From Bryoerythrophyllum caledonicum (Eukaryota; Streptophyta; Bryopsida; Pottiales; Pottiaceae): a stretch of DNA of 64,000 bases. The stretch is from positions 25,808,012 through 25,872,011 of the forward strand of contig OZ020521.1 of the NCBI GenBank assembly GCA_963971425.1. Direction: 5' to 3'. Both the position numbers and the translations under genes were made by a program. Under the pieces are notes generated by a model, which was given only the letters and a program-made list of their open reading frames with translations, ran no database searches and was not told the origin of the DNA. Of the stretch, positions 1 to 12,463 are shown in pieces; the first letter of the stretch is position 1, and each line of letters opens with the position of its first letter.

Positions 1-1330
1 TATAGTTTTTAACATTGGAAATTTAATTTTTTTGTCGGAGAAATAGTCAAGGTAATATAGCATCATTTATACATAAAAATTGAACGACCCTGAACGCCTT
101 CACAGAAACTACAAATTCAATTGGTCCACTATTGAAATTCCTTGCAGTCTCCGGTTCGAATCCTAGAACGATAAAGGTCCGCAATGGCAAGATGAGTTTG
201 AATTGTAGTTTTGTAGATTTTCATAGTCACCCATGTTTGAAATGGACCCATTTTTTAAAGCAAGTGTATTACAAAATTATCAATGTTTCAATAAAAAAAT
301 TTCAACAATTTCCACGTGGCATTCACATGGCAAATAATTGGTGTAATGTAGCATATTTCTTACATATAACTTAAAAACTAGCCCCTTCATATATACTAAA
401 CCCTTAATCCTAAACCTAAGGGTGCTCTTTTCCATCTCCGATTTCGAATCTAGTTTTACTTTTTCAAACATATCTTCAATCCAAATACAATTTAACATTA
501 ACCCTTAAACGTCCTTGGGGGGTCAAAACGCTGAAATACAGTAAAAAATCCCTCAAAATTAAATTCCATGTAGAGCTCAATGGGAGAAAAATATTCAAAA
601 AGTAACCGTAAGATCCTCTTCAAACATAGCCATATATTAAGTGAGCCAATTCTTGTGTACTTTGGACATGATTTGGGCTTCTATCCACTCCAAAAAGTGC
701 TACGTTTGGGGGCTCAAATTAGTCGGGCAGACCCTAGCAGTTGTTGTTGAGACCCCAATAGCTATTGTTGGGGGCCCCAGCCACTGTTGTTGGGGCCCCT
801 TTAGCTGTTGTTGGGGTCCCAATTAGTGCGGATGGGGCATAGTATGGACATTGGAATTCAATATGCAACCCGGTTTAGAAGAACTGATTCAAATTTCAAT
901 TGTTGGATGTTTTTCATTTGTAAAATCATAACGTTCAAATTTGAGTCGAAACTTTCTTTTCCCTTTGCCCAAGAGGCAATGTCTAGATGGTGCGAAGGAG
1001 GACTTGATCATTGTTGCCCCTAAATTTTTTCTCATACTTTTTTCTATGTAGGAGACTAAGTTAACTATGAAATTCTGTGAGTACATTACTTACTAAGTCT
1101 TAATTGAAATCCCATGGTCAGAACTAAAAATAGAAGTTTTTTTTCCTTCTTTGTTCATTTCACTATAATCCAATACTTTTGAAGTGTTTTTGGTGGAAAA
1201 TTGTCACAGTACTTCGACATTAACACCTTCCATTACTTTTAACAAAGGAAAAAAGAAAAGAGAAAAATGGTAGAAAGAAGGAAAAAAAAGAAAAAAAAAA
1301 AGAAAAAAAAAAGAAAAAAATACCAGGAGG
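1..1330. other. AT-rich region with no gene I can support
   Basis: Only short unconvincing reading frames occur on both strands. There is an isolated match to an RNA polymerase III B-box (GGTTCGAATCC near 153), but no A-box or cloverleaf around it. From about 1265 the sequence becomes a purine tract and then turns GC-rich just before the assembly gap. It could be the upstream flank of element A or older repeat debris. Confidence 0.5.
738..828. repeat. Short GC-rich tandem repeat
   Basis: Three to four imperfect units of about 25-27 bases, each holding GTTGTTGGGGCCCC or a close variant (GTTGTTGAGACCCC, GTTGTTGGGGTCCC). Each unit has a palindromic GGGGCCCC-like centre. It lies in otherwise AT-rich DNA and has no coding interpretation. 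Confidence 0.6.
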
Positions 1331-1386
1331 CTGGCGGACGCGAGCCCGGCGGTCGGTCGTATGGCGGACGGCCTGCCGGCGCGGTC

Positions 1387-1586
1387 NNNNNNNNNNNNNN
1401 NNNNNNNNNNNNNNNNNNNNNNNNNNNNNNNNNNNNNNNNNNNNNNNNNNNNNNNNNNNNNNNNNNNNNNNNNNNNNNNNNNNNNNNNNNNNNNNNNNNN
1501 NNNNNNNNNNNNNNNNNNNNNNNNNNNNNNNNNNNNNNNNNNNNNNNNNNNNNNNNNNNNNNNNNNNNNNNNNNNNNNNNNNNNNN
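1387..1586. other. Assembly gap (200 N)
   Basis: Exactly 200 undetermined bases, a conventional placeholder length. Both edges are GC-rich and share the word CGGACGGCC, so the missing sequence is probably a GC-rich tandem array upstream of the element A gene. The true length is unknown. Confidence 0.95.
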
Positions 1587-1800
1587 CGGACGGCCACTTC
1601 TTTTTTCCTCACTTCCTCTCTTCTCATGCCGAGTCGGATGTTCTGCAGTTACACTTTTCTGTACTTGCTGCTCTTACTAGGTGAGGAGACGGGGGTCCTT
1701 TTATTGTGACTGGATAAACCGTTTCAGAATTTCCCAAACCATTCATTCACGAATTAATACCGGAGTGTCCGCGCTTGTTTTTTTAAAAGCAAGCGTTATC

Positions 1801-4800
1801 ATGGTGACGGAGAAGGGGATCGTGGTGGAAGATGTGAGTGAAATTGGAACGGGAGAGTCGAAGAAACAGTTCAAACAGAAAGGTGCTACTCATGATCTAC
1901 GGTGGGAGATTTTGGACAATGAAGACATTCAGGCGGAGGAAGGTTGGGAGGTTGAAATGAAGGATTACTGGGTATCCAAGACATGCAAGAAATAGGTGAA
2001 GATGTACCACATCGATAAACTTTGGCGAAGAGATTGCCACATAAGTCATACGACTTACTTTGCTTGCAAGCCGTGGATGTGCAAAGATGATCACTTCATT
2101 TATCGTGCGGAGGAGGTTTGGCGGGCTTTGTTTGGAAATCGCCCAAGAAGCAAAGGGTTTTTCAATTACAGCCTTCTATCAATGGTATACACCGAGGTCG
2201 TGTTGAAACGAAAGGTGGATTGGAGCACGTTTCCGACTACAAAACAATATCCGCATAGGATTGGGCAAAAATAGAAGCATATTCCTGATTTATTCAATCC
2301 TGAATCGACCTTGACCAAGGCTATTTTGGACGAGTTGAAGAAAAAGCCTCGTCAGATGAGTGTGGTGGATACCATGCTGAATATACAACCATCGGTGGAG
2401 GAGGTTGCTGTTGTGATGGAGTCTGACAAACATTTGGATATTGTGGTCGACAATATATTGTCAACCACAATTCCCAAAGAGAGTTTGGAGACAACGACAG
2501 TAGAAGATCCCGTACAATCAAATATTCCGAATATTGCGATTGTAGGAGGAGAAGACAATGGTAACGCGGAACGAGGGGGGGAGAATATGGATGGAGAAGA
2601 AACCGTTGTTCCAAACGTTCAAACTTTGGAAGGCATGGCACCAAAGACAATGGATGCCGGACCAAACACTTCAACGCGGGAAACATTGGAACCAAATTCC
2701 AATGACCCGATCATTGACAAGGGTACTTTGATTTTCAAGATTGAAGAAATGCTTCGAACAATGCCAAACAAGGATAAGTTAAAAGGCTTGCTTGACTTGA
2801 GTGTTAAGTGAGCTGAAGCGTGCGCTCAAGTAACAGAATTTGGTTATCTAGTCGATGTACAAAGTGATTTGAACGAATGGGAACAAGTACATGGAATCGT
2901 GACAGTGGCACGTAATTTGGTGGACGGGGCCGAAATTCTTGCAGCAATGGCTCTTCATCTTCTAGATATGGCTCATACGTTTTCAACTATTACTCCGAGT
3001 GTGCTACGAGCCGCTGATGGCTTCGATACGTTGGCTTCCTCTATAACGCCAATGTTAAAAGACATAATCGCGCTAACTCAGAAAGTGATGGATATGGAGG
3101 AGGAGGCCTATAAAAATGAAACCCTCACTAGACACCTTAAATCGGAATTGGAAGATAACAAGGGGGAGTTGGAGGCCAGTAGGAGACTCGTTACAAGGAT
3201 GTTGGAGAAGATGAATGCCCATGTTCGTGAGGTGGATGTGATAGTCATTGAGGATAGCGCCGAAACTTCTGACGACCTTTCTCTTTCCAAGTTTGGAGGG
3301 AACGATGCAGAGGATGCCACACCGGTCAAATCTAACAGACCGGCTGAGCCATCTTCTGTTCAATTGGCACTACCAGCTGGGAGTAGCCAAGTACGGCCAG
3401 CAGCGCCTGGAAAAGGGAAGGCGATAGTGGAAGGTAAGGGGGAGATGGAATCGATGTCACAAAAGTTGGAGGTGGCAAATAAATAGAGAGACAAGGCACG
3501 AGCGGAACTAGAGACACTGCGGAGGACATTGAGTTCAGTGGACGACACACCATGGAGCGAGAACACAATGCCTTGGTTGGGTTGGGTTCATCGCCTTTAG
3601 AACAGGGAAACCATGGTCTTGAAAGCATAACATGATCTCAAGAAATTTGCCGCTGAATCACAAAAATCATGTGAACTCGTGGATACCTCATTGGAGAGAT
3701 TGAAAAAATTCGTTGGACAACGTGGACATGAGTCCACAAATGTTACTATTTGGGGTGATGTACCGGAGATGATGGATCGCACAAACTATCATTGGAAAGG
3801 AAAGAGCCATGGTATTGACTGGGCTTTAGTAGTGGAGGAAGGATGGGTGCCCTACAATACCTTCTCATCACATTTTGTAGAATTGGAGCGAAGAGTAATC
3901 CATATCTACGACCTTGTCCCGGCATTTCTCAATGACAAATGTAGCTTGTGCCAAGATCATTTCGGTCCGGAGGGAGCGTATACATTGGGCCAATGTGGCC
4001 ATAACTTTCATATTACTTGCATTTCCACAGGTTCTATGATACAATCGGCGTGTCCTATGTGTCGCTCTCCAATTAGCACAAGATTCTACGAAGTGATGGG
4101 GATAAAAGATGTTATGCCACCGGGCCACGAGTTCAACCGATGGAATCTCCCCTTGGATCAACTTCCGAAAAAATCCTTGAACTATTGTGAGTGGGAAAAA
4201 CCACTTATGTGGAATAGTGAGCTTTCTTGTCACCAACTATACGAGGAATATGGGATGGAAATTAATCCATTATTTTGGATGACACAAGACTATGAGGTGG
4301 AGATACGGGCGCGAGAGATTGAAGATGGCGAGCAACAAGAGTTGTTTTGCCGCAACTTTGGGGGGTATTGGAACACTGAGCACAAGCATTTTTTTCGATT
4401 TCTTCCAAGGAAAGCTGAGAAGGGAGAAAATGGTGTATGGCATGAGGTAAACAATGGCATTGAGTTGAGAGATGAGTACAAGAAGTACAATCGTACTTTG
4501 GTGGGAAGAGACTTAGTCCTTGCAAAGCTGGAAGAGGCCGCAAAGCTACGGAGTTCAACAGAAGAGGATTCTTTTATAGACGTAGACTGTTCTTATTGGG
4601 ATGTGGTGCAAGCATCTGATCGGAGGATTGGGGACACCATTGGCTATTGGCGGAACGTGCTACAGAAACCTGAAGAGGAATTATTGGTGTCATTCCCAGA
4701 GAATGACGCTTTTGTGAACAACGTGGTGGAACGAATAAAGAAGGCCATGGAAATCTTTGTGGCGAAGAAGGTGGATCCTGGCCGAAAGCGGAAGAGGGAT

Positions 4801-4971
4801 GATAGCAATGACATCGACGATAGTTGGTGGTTGGAGATGCATAGGGAAATTGCAGCCGTGGATCGAGAATACGAAGAAGGGGGGAGGATTGCTAGGCCAA
4901 GCCAGAGACCGCGGACTCGTAGTAGCAATCGAACGGATCATATCGATGAGCCTTCTTCTTCAAGGCAATAG
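1801..4971 (+). pseudogene. Element A: coiled-coil/RING-H2 protein gene, broken by stops
   Basis: One reading frame runs from the ATG at 1801 to a TAG at 4969. Six in-frame stops interrupt it: TAG 1993, TAG 2272, TGA 2809, TAG 3484, TAG 3598 and TAA 3628. The segments are collinear and stay in frame, so this reads as one ancestral gene of about 1,050 codons. The N-terminal part (YHIDKLW to KVDWSTF) is unknown. The middle is acidic and predicted coiled coil. A RING-H2 finger follows (CSLC, 14 residues, CGH, HITC, then CPMC; about 3942-4062), suggesting an E3 ubiquitin ligase. The last segment has a basic KRKR stretch near 4788. The element G gene at 59946-62127 is a clear paralogue with the same domain order. 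That two broken copies lie in repeat DNA suggests a transposon-borne gene, but I see no transposase beside it. Confidence 0.7.
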
Positions 4972-5226
4972 AATGTGGTAGATGAATGTAAAGCTTAACA
5001 TAGTTGTTGTTTAACGAATGGTGTGGCAAGAAGTCCGAAATATGCCGTATGTTGTAGTTCGTAGAGACGATATCCCTCTGGAATGCACCCAATCGTCACT
5101 AAGTGCTGTCCAAAGTAACCGCTCCGGTTTCGTTCCCGCAGAGACCTAATGTTATTTTCCAAATACTTCCACTTTCTTAACTTACTACAACAATCGTTTA
5201 TAGGTTAGCTATCTCCTTAGTTTTAG
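4972..5226. other. 3' flank of element A gene, nothing recognised
   Basis: About 250 bases between the RING gene stop and the onset of the TCCGGA-rich tract. No reading frame, repeat or structured RNA is evident. Confidence 0.5.
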
Positions 5227-6355
5227 TAGGGTAGATCCGGATTCGTCCGGAATCCGGATTATGTACAATGATTTCCGGAAAGTATTTTCCGGAAGTCGGG
5301 AGGGTAGTTTGATTTGTCTCTGTTCCTCCTCAGAGGGGCTCCTGGAGTTTTTAAACGAGTGGCCGGAGTCCACTAATCTTGTTTTGTGTAAGTGGCTGGA
5401 TTTTCCACTGCCTTGTGATTTAAAGTGGCTAGACTTCCACTGTCCGGAACTTATAGTGACCGAACACCACTCTCCTATTCTACTAACCAGATGAATTGAT
5501 TGTTGCTGCTAGACTTAGACTCTCACGACATCCGGAAGGCCTTCCAGATGCGGTCACACAGAGATAAGTCCGGACTACAACGACATCCCGGTGAGTGAAT
5601 TGTGAGCCTCCGGGGACAATGGTGCTATCTCGTCAGAGTATTCCGTCTAGACCTACGCATCGGGCTTTTTCCTATCTTGGGGGAAAACTCCGATTTTAAT
5701 CGGAATTCAGGTTGACACGGATTACTCCGTCTCTTGGGGACTACCAGGAATACCTCTGCAGTTCGTCCCCTCCCGTCCTGGCTAGTTCCGGACCCTAGAG
5801 TCTACCAGACACACCTCCGCAATAGCCCTCCAGCTCTCTCAGGCGATCTCCCGACACGGATCTTGACCGGTATTCCTCTATCCGAACTAACCTTCACCAC
5901 ACCTTGAAAGGGTTTTCACACAACTTTGCTCACAAGAATGGATCCGCTACCCACAGAGTCAATACTACACACTAGAAGTACTAGAGAGCCAATCCGATAC
6001 AGGTAGTGCAATATATTACCAAGTGAGAAAGACAAGATAAAAGCGTTTTGCCAAAAACCCTTACTACTAAGTACTAACTAAGTTCTGTCTAAACTTAGCT
6101 TTTCTCCTAGCCGTCTATGGGAAGTCCACTAGATCTTATCTAAAAGATCCGAGATATCCGGATTAGTTCCAAATCGGATCTCAGATCCACAAATCACGAA
6201 ACGGTTCCGTCTCCGAAATTCCTATTCAAACTTATCAAAACGGAAAGTCGTCTCCATCAGCAGCCGGGTGCACTTGGGGCCCCATCGTTAATCGCTCCTA
6301 ATCCGGAGTCTAAGTCGAAGAAAAATAAGCAAAGGAGATCTAAAACCTAACTAAC

Positions 6356-6652
6356 CTAAGTCGGAGCACCTAGGCCCCGGTTTCTCCCACTCCGGCGGGA
6401 GGGGGAGATCTCTAGTGGAACACGCGACTTGCCCTTCGCCTTCTTCGACGTTGCAGGTGAAAGGTCGGACTTCCGGGTGGATGGTCCGGCTGTTGGAGGG
6501 ACAACGACCACCGGAGTACTGGAGTCCGGCGGTGGAGGAGGCTGTTCTGGTAATCCTTCCGGGACCGAGGGTGCTAGTGTTTCCGTCGCGGAAGTTGACC
6601 TGGTCTCTTGGACCATGTCTCTGTAGCTTCCGGACGAAGGGTGAAAGTCCAC
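6356..6652 (-). CDS. Hypothetical proline/serine-rich protein or first exon
   Basis: A 98-codon frame whose product is low-complexity, with a PPPPPDSS run, a VVVVPP run and a basic end (KKAKGK, RRSGRNR). It resembles the disordered, nuclear-localisation-like segments of transposon-encoded proteins. The stop lies next to a possible GTTAG donor, so it may be an exon. I do not recognise a family. It sits inside the TCCGGA-rich tract and may belong to the same element. Confidence 0.3.
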   Translation of the reverse strand: MDFHPSSGSYRDMVQETRSTSATETLAPSVPEGLPEQPPPPPDSSTPVVVVPPTAGPSTRKSDLSPATSKKAKGKSRVPLEISPSRRSGRNRGLGAPT

Positions 6653-7216
6653 TAAGGTGGTATATTTATAGTGTCACAAATGGTTTTGGAAAGAGTCACG
6701 AACCTTCTTTTGCTACATAGTGCAAATGTGGGATTGATCTTGGAAAACTATTGATGGAATGTCATAATTGCCTTGATTTAAAGTCTGGGAACCCCAAAAA
6801 TGTTGAGTTCCGACTTACGGTCTGGCCAATGTAGGTATATCTTTCATTAGTATATACCTGTTACAAGTATATGACATTTACCAAATATACTTATTTTGAG
6901 AGTTCTAGGAAGTTAAATACTTCAAAAGTCTTGGAACACATTCACGCCATAATGTGTTCATATAAAATAATTAAAAATTCTAGATCGAAAACTTACTTTC
7001 ACTTTTATTGCTAAAAAACAAGATATTTCTTCAAGGCTCCTACAATAGGACTCAATGTTGATTTTTTCTTTGATTTCTTATCCAATCAGATACATCATGC
7101 ATAGATCCATCTTCAAACATATTATTTTCTAAAGAAAAAGCTTTTTTTCCCACTAAATTGGGCAAAATCAAGTTTTTTTGTCCAAAAGTATATACTTTTG
7201 GGTGTATTTTTTTTTG

Positions 7217-7395
7217 CCCAAAAGTGAGTAACCCTAGCTGACTTCCACCCCGGACTCCTCGGTCCAGACGCCAACCTCCGGGACACAGACTTGGAGGGTA
7301 CCGGAAGATTGCCTTCCGCCGGAGGGTTTCCGGATGGGCTCTCATCAAACCCTTGTACTTCTCGTCCGGCGCCCCGACAAGTTCCCGGACGTAGA
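7217..7395 (-). pseudogene. Fragment of an unknown coding exon cut by LTR1
   Basis: About 57 codons (IYVRELVGAPDEKYKGLM near the upstream end, then a PGGWRLDRGVRGG stretch) with GC-rich third positions, unlike the AT-rich DNA on its downstream side. Coding character ends at 7395, where LTR1 starts, so the upstream part has been separated by the insertion. A GTCC just after the last plausible codons could be a donor. Family unknown. Confidence 0.3.
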
Positions 7396-9247
7396 TGTGA
7401 GCCAAATTAACCGCCCCTTAATGGGGTGGCTTATCTTGAACACAAGACCCTAAATGTGGGATACTGCCCCTTGTGCAACATCCTTCAACCATTCATACAA
7501 ACATGGTGATCCCCAAGTGTGGTCACTTAAGAGGGTTCGTTAATGATTAATAATGTGATGGCTGAATTTAGCCTTCAATTGAACGCAACCTTGTAACAAG
7601 CCTAAGTTCCACCTCGCAGCTCCGTTTTCCACGTTTTAAAGCTTAGATAGGTTCAGTTCAACCTTGTGAACTTGATTATAACCTCAACAACCAACTCCAG
7701 GCCTAAATGTGACCCTGACAGCAGCGACCAGCAGACAAGCTCTTCTTTTTGTATCAAAATTTATTTCTTCGTTTTCTTCGTGATTATGACTCCGTTTTCG
7801 AAGTTTGTTTTTTTGTATTCTTATTAGTTTTTCTTGCTTAACACGATGGCAGCCTTCAATTAATCATTCGACTCAATCAAGAACTCACAGCCAACGACCA
7901 GCAGTGCACACTTAACATATATGTTTATTCAAAATCATGCACCACACATTCACGTGTACATCACATGCATTCACACAAGTAATCCATTCGCACATTATAG
8001 CATGCATGAGCCTCCAACTACGTTCACTTACTCTTGTAGATTAAACCAATTATTTGGTTGAGTGGGTAGCAAACCCTAATCCTAGTGAAAAATTGGCAGC
8101 GCTACCGCGTGATTTTCTTGTGACTAGAAAATTAGGGTTCCCTTCATGCACAAAAAATTGATTACTGGTCCAAGAGAAGGGAGAAGCTCCTTGATTCCGT
8201 TCGATTCACCCTCCATCCTTGACCTTGTGCCCTCGGGGTCCAGCTTGTCTTCGTTCAGCTCGTGCTCTTGCGGTCCTGCTCGTCTTCTTGTGATCTTCTT
8301 CGTCCTGGCTCAACTCGTGCTCTTGCGATCCTGCTCGTCTTCTTGTGATCTTCTTTGTCCTGGCTCAGCTCGTACTCTTGCGATCCTGCTCGTCTTCTTG
8401 TGATCTTCTTCGTCTTGGTTCAGCTCGTGCTCTTGCGGTCCTGCTCGTCTTTTTGTGATCTTCTTCGTCTTGGCTCAACTCGTGCTCTTGCAATCCTGCT
8501 CGTCTCTTGTGATCTTCATCGTCTTGGTTCAGCTCGTGCTCTTGCGGTCCTGCTCGTCTTCTTGTGATCTTCTTCGTCCTGGTTCAGCTCGTGCTCTTGC
8601 GGTCCTGTTTGTCTTCTTGTGATCTTCGTCGTCTTGGTTCGGCTTGTGCTCTTGCGGTCTTGCTCGTCTTCTTGTGATCTTCATCGTCTTGGTTCAGCTC
8701 GTGCTCTTGCGGTCTTGCTCGTCTTCTTGTGATCTTCTTCGTCTTGGTTCAGCTCGTGCTCTTGCGGTCCTGCTCGTCTTTTTGTGATCTTCTTCGTCCT
8801 GGTTCAGCTCGTGCTCTTGCGGTCTTGCTCGTCTTCTTGTGATCTTCATCGTCTTGGTTCAGCTCGTGCTCTTGCGGTCTTGCTCGTCTTCTTGTGATCT
8901 TCTTCGTCCTGGTTCAGCTCGTGCTCTAGCGGTCCTGCTCGTCTTCTTGTATTCTTCTTCGTCCTGCTGTTGTGGCAGCTTCGGGCTCTCTCTCAAAAAA
9001 AATTCAGTCTCGCCTCTCTGCTCTCTCTCTGCCCACATTCCTTGCACACTACCCGAATGAGCCTCTCCAGGGGGTAACCCCCCCAAGCCCTTGCTCTCCT
9101 TGCGTTCCCAAGGATGTTCCCCGCCGCCTTTTCCACCTTCCATTAATGACTGTCCTCTTAAAACAACTATAACCTATAACACTTATCTCCGTGCCACCCT
9201 TGCATTAACAAAAGTGGGTGTCCCACTAACCAAGGCATATCTAAATA
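7396..9247 (+). mobile_element. LTR1 copy 1, truncated by insertion of element E
   Basis: It begins TGTGAGCCAAATTAACC, like the other LTR1 copies at 40250, 43659 and 62128, and follows their order: GGCTTATCTTGAACACAAG block, ACCAGCAG blocks, GCAGCGCTACCGCG block, internal minisatellite, then CACCCTTGCATT and GTGGGTGTCCCAC. Similarity stops after ATATCTAAAT at 9247, where the element E terminus begins. The missing 3' part should lie beyond E, outside this window. The flank GTAGA (7391-7395) is the candidate target duplication, but its partner is not visible. Confidence 0.8.
8229..8960 (+). repeat. 55-bp minisatellite inside LTR1 copy 1
   Basis: About 13-14 units of 55 bases, each starting TTCAGCTCGTGCTCTTGCGG and continuing with CTCGTCTTCTTGTGATCTTC. 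Some units differ by one to three bases. Long frames across it come from the absence of stops in the repeat and are not genes. Confidence 0.85.
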
Positions 9248-9262
9248 ACACCATATTCATTA
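9248..9262 (+). repeat. Left terminal inverted repeat of element E
   Basis: ACACCATATTCATTA is identical to the first 15 bases of element D's left end and differs at one base from D's right end. It lies exactly where LTR1 homology stops, and about 370 bases beyond the stop of E's last gene. In D the corresponding distance is about 450 bases, which supports this as a true element end. Confidence 0.7.
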
Positions 9263-9560
9263 TATTGGGAGATTTCCAGGGATTTAGGAGGTACACGCTC
9301 TTGAGTAATCCAAATGTCTTATCGTAGTGATGAAGCAAAACATGATTAGAATAGAAGTACAACATCATTTTTGTAAGATAATATGAAGATGTATGGGCAA
9401 ACAGTATCCAAATTGGAGAATCAAATGAAATAATATCTTTAATTGCACACTATATTTATAATATGATAGAAGTAATCCATATACAAAACATGCATCATCC
9501 TTTCCATGCAAAGAAAGGCTTCTACTACGACCAAAAACATACTCATTAATTCCTAGTCAA

Positions 9561-9593
9561 TGCACATTCTAGTATAGCCAAGCTGAATGTGCA
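9561..9593. repeat. Element E palindrome, degenerate copy
   Basis: A right arm AGCTGAATGTGCA faces a weaker left arm TGCACATTC, with a corrupted centre. It is the E-specific palindrome, 24 bases beyond the stop of E's last gene. Confidence 0.6.
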
Positions 9594-9836
9594 CTTATAC
9601 CACTCAGATCATAAATCTACTTGTTCTTTTCCACGTCACCAGAATTAGATTTCCTCAGCTCATCTCTACCCCTCTGAAGTTCATCTTTGCGGCTATAACC
9701 AGTATATGGCATTTGACTAGCGCATATATGTTCTTGCAGCCATTGGCGTTGCATTCGTTGATTCCAAGTAACAATAGGCATAGCAAGCGAGTGGCGACGG
9801 CGAGAGTGACACTTCGAGTTTTGGTTTAAACCATGC

Positions 9837-12370
9837 TGTGAGTGGCCAAAATGGCCCCTCACTCTTTTTCTTCAGTTTTTCCCGAGTTTTTGATAGAATT
9901 AACCAAATTTTAGTTAAATTGGTGGACAACCCACCTATTAGAGTCAAATTCCTAGATTAATAGGCCTAGTGCCATGAGGTGACACTAAATTTCCTATTCT
10001 TCCTCCTTCCTACTAATATGCTTGAAAGTGTAGTGGAAGTGGAATGGAAACGATGAGAAAGATAAAAAATGGAAAGAAAGGTCCTTGGAAAATGACTAAA
10101 ATTTGAGAAATGGGTCAAAAAATATGGAAAAAATTAGAAGAGTGCCTCCTAGCAGGTAGAAGTAGTGGTAAAATTTCTAGAATTTTCCGAGTTGAATTGC
10201 TATTTTATTCTAGGGGTTGACTAGTTGATCAATGGGTTGACCAATTGATCAATGGGTTGACCACTCGGGAAAAATACTTAAGGGACTCCGAAAATGCTAA
10301 GAAAATAAAGGTAGACTAATTAGGGTTTTGGGAGTCCAGCTGTGTGGTTAGTTTTTGAAGTTATAAGTAGATTGCAAATCATCAGTAGAAAGTATTAGAT
10401 CTAGTGTAATAGTCTTTAAAAGATCAAAAGAAAAAGAAAAAAAAAGAAGAAGAAAAGAAAAGAAGGTGGTTGGATGTACTTCCCCATGCACATGCAACAT
10501 GACAATTCTTGCCACCATGGATTTAATTTTAGGGAGGCTTGTCAGGAGCAAAGCGGCGAGTTAATGCTCGTGATAAACTAAAAACATGCAAAAACGGCTG
10601 TAAGTAGCCAATCCTGCACTTCTGTGAGAGGTCATGGGCTGCCTCATTAAAAGTAAGCTAGTCTTGTCGGGGAAGAAAAAAAAAAGACAGAAGAAAGAAA
10701 AAAAAGAAAAAAAAAGAAACCAGCCAGGCGGCATCCCTAGCGAAGAGAGCTGGAGCTCTCTGTTTTTCGGGGGCTTGTTGTTTTTTTTGTGCGCGCGATC
10801 AGCGTGAGCGAGGGGGCTCCTGTGAGTGTGCGAGCGAGTTGAGGATTCGGAGGCTAGGGCGTTGCGGAGAGTGCGCACCTGTGTACGCGAGGGTGCGAGC
10901 TGGAGGATCCAGGCGGGGAGAGTGCGCGTGCGTCCTGGGCGCGCGTGAGCTGGAAGTGAGGCGCGGTTGTGGAGAGAGGGCTGCATTTTTTTTTCTTGTG
11001 TGCGCCTGTGTGTGCGAGGCTCCTACGAGCAAGGGAGCTGGGGTTTTTTTTTTCGTTTTTTTTCTTACTGGTTCCGGCGGGTGCTGCGGAGAGTGCGCGA
11101 GAAGGAGCTTGTTCGCTTCCTTGTGTGCGCACCTGAGTGCGCGGAGCGAGAGCTCGCCCGAGCTGGAGAATCCGGCGTGGGGGGTACTGCGCCAGAGTGC
11201 GCGAGGTGTGAGTGTGCCGCGAGCTGGGAAGACTCGAGGAGGAGGATCGATCTGGAAGGTGCCGGCGATTGGAGCGCGGATGAGTGCCGGCGTTTGTAAA
11301 CGCCTCACCACAGGTGGTGTGTTTGAAGTGTGAGTCTGGAGTGAATTGCTGGAGGTCGTCATCCGGCTTGTCGTGGAGCTGTGTGCGAGGACTGTGGAGC
11401 TGGAGGTGTCTATGCGGGAAGATCAAGAGCTTGCGCGCGGTGCTATCAGCAGTGACGGCCTCGGTGAAGCAAGGGTTCACGGCACGTGCGCTGCGCGGCT
11501 ACTTGAATCAGGGAGTGACCCTTCCTTGGAACCCTGATCTCTCCCTCGTGTCTTGGTGTACTGATCAAGGTGGTAATAACGGGCTGCGTGTAGACATGCG
11601 ATGTTAGGTATTTAAATCCCGGTGGCCGAATCTCATGCGGAAGCGCTGGTAATTTTTTGCCAGAATTAGGTATTTGACCACCAAGTTCCACCAGAATTGA
11701 ACCGGTCCACAACCCATTGATTCTATGTTGTATGCATAAGTTCGTCTTCGGGATCAGAATGACGTGTTGAATTCGTTGGTGCATGAAATTGCTTGTGATG
11801 GTGGGTTCTATGTCCTCGGCCTGCTGATTTTGGTTTCAAGTGGACTATTCAAGTTGGAATTGAGCTGCTGATCATTTTGAGAGGATATTTTTTTGGATTC
11901 GGAGTCCCGAATCAAAAGATACAGGCTGCCGAAGTTGCTGCTCCAAAACAGGATCTGGATCAGGCCTGATCAGCCGACCTAAACTCGAAAAAAATAAATA
12001 AAACAACCAAAAATTAATTAAAAAATATATATATATATATAAAAGAAATAAATAAAATATTAATAGTAATAATCATAATAAATAATAACCATAATAATTA
12101 GGTAACAAATAATTAAATAATTACTTATACCTAATTAATTCATCCAGAGTTAGGTGTTTAAATTCCAAGAAAAGGTTAATCGAGTCCACTTAACTGGGTG
12201 AAAATAACAGTACTATTATAATTTTGAATATTTAAATAGATATGCCAAGATCCAAATCCAGTAAAATTAGAATTTACAGTTAAGCATAAGGAATGGTTTA
12301 AGTGTTGTAACAATAGGACCTTGTAGGTTTAAAAATTGATTCTCTTAGGGGGTCTATTTTTGGGCTTACA
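9837..12370 (+). mobile_element. Solo LTR, family LTR2, in element E's last exon
   Basis: 2,534 bases from TGTGAGTGG to GGGCTTACA, flanked by the 5-bp direct repeats CATGC at 9832-9836 and 12371-12375. TG...CA ends and a 5-bp duplication are hallmarks of LTR retroelements. There is no gag-pol, primer site or second LTR, so this is a recombined solo LTR. Features shared with the inverted copy at 34693-37457 include an A-rich tract, a GC-rich block rich in GAGCTC/GTGCGCG words (10780-11480), a TA-rich stretch (12000-12130) and the end GGTCTATTTTTGGG. Removing it restores the exon's frame. Confidence 0.92.
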
Positions 12371-12435
12371 CATGCTTTGGGGAAGCACTTTGACGCTCTA
12401 TAGTCCGTTGAAGCACCTAGCAAAAGAGACCACAA

Positions 12436-12463
12436 AAATCAGCTAAAACCAAGCTGAATATAT
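12436..12463. repeat. Element E palindrome, degenerate copy in an intron
   Basis: AATCAGCT faces AGCTGAATAT across seven bases. It sits within about 40 bases of the acceptor site used by the last exon of E gene 3. Confidence 0.5.

Larger units (their letters stand above)
5227..7395. repeat. TCCGGA-rich tract
   Basis: The palindrome TCCGGA and its one-mismatch forms recur densely, often as TTCCGGAA, ATCCGGAT or GTCCGGAC. Examples lie near 5236, 5246, 5271, 5285, 5443, 5530, 5569, 5787, 6152, 6303 and 6628. Density falls in the AT-rich interval 6680-7250 and rises again up to 7395, where LTR1 is inserted. The tract has no continuous coding frame. It looks like the motif-bearing non-coding part of an element, like the private palindromes of elements D, E, F and G, but its limits and owner are not resolved. 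Confidence 0.55.

Noticed and set aside
143..175. tRNA-like T-arm (GGTTCGAATCC)
   Set aside because: Only the B-box word fits. There is no acceptor stem, D-arm or anticodon arm in the preceding 70 bases.
8146..9060. Leu/Ser/Cys-rich proteins encoded in minisatellites
   Set aside because: Translation of tandem repeats in LTR1; period and frame differ in each LTR copy. The same applies to 44470-44844 and 62866-63869.
10780..11480. Long GC-rich open frames on both strands as genes
   Set aside because: They lie wholly inside a solo LTR with exact target duplications, overlap in all frames, and have low-complexity products. The same applies to 35700-36650.
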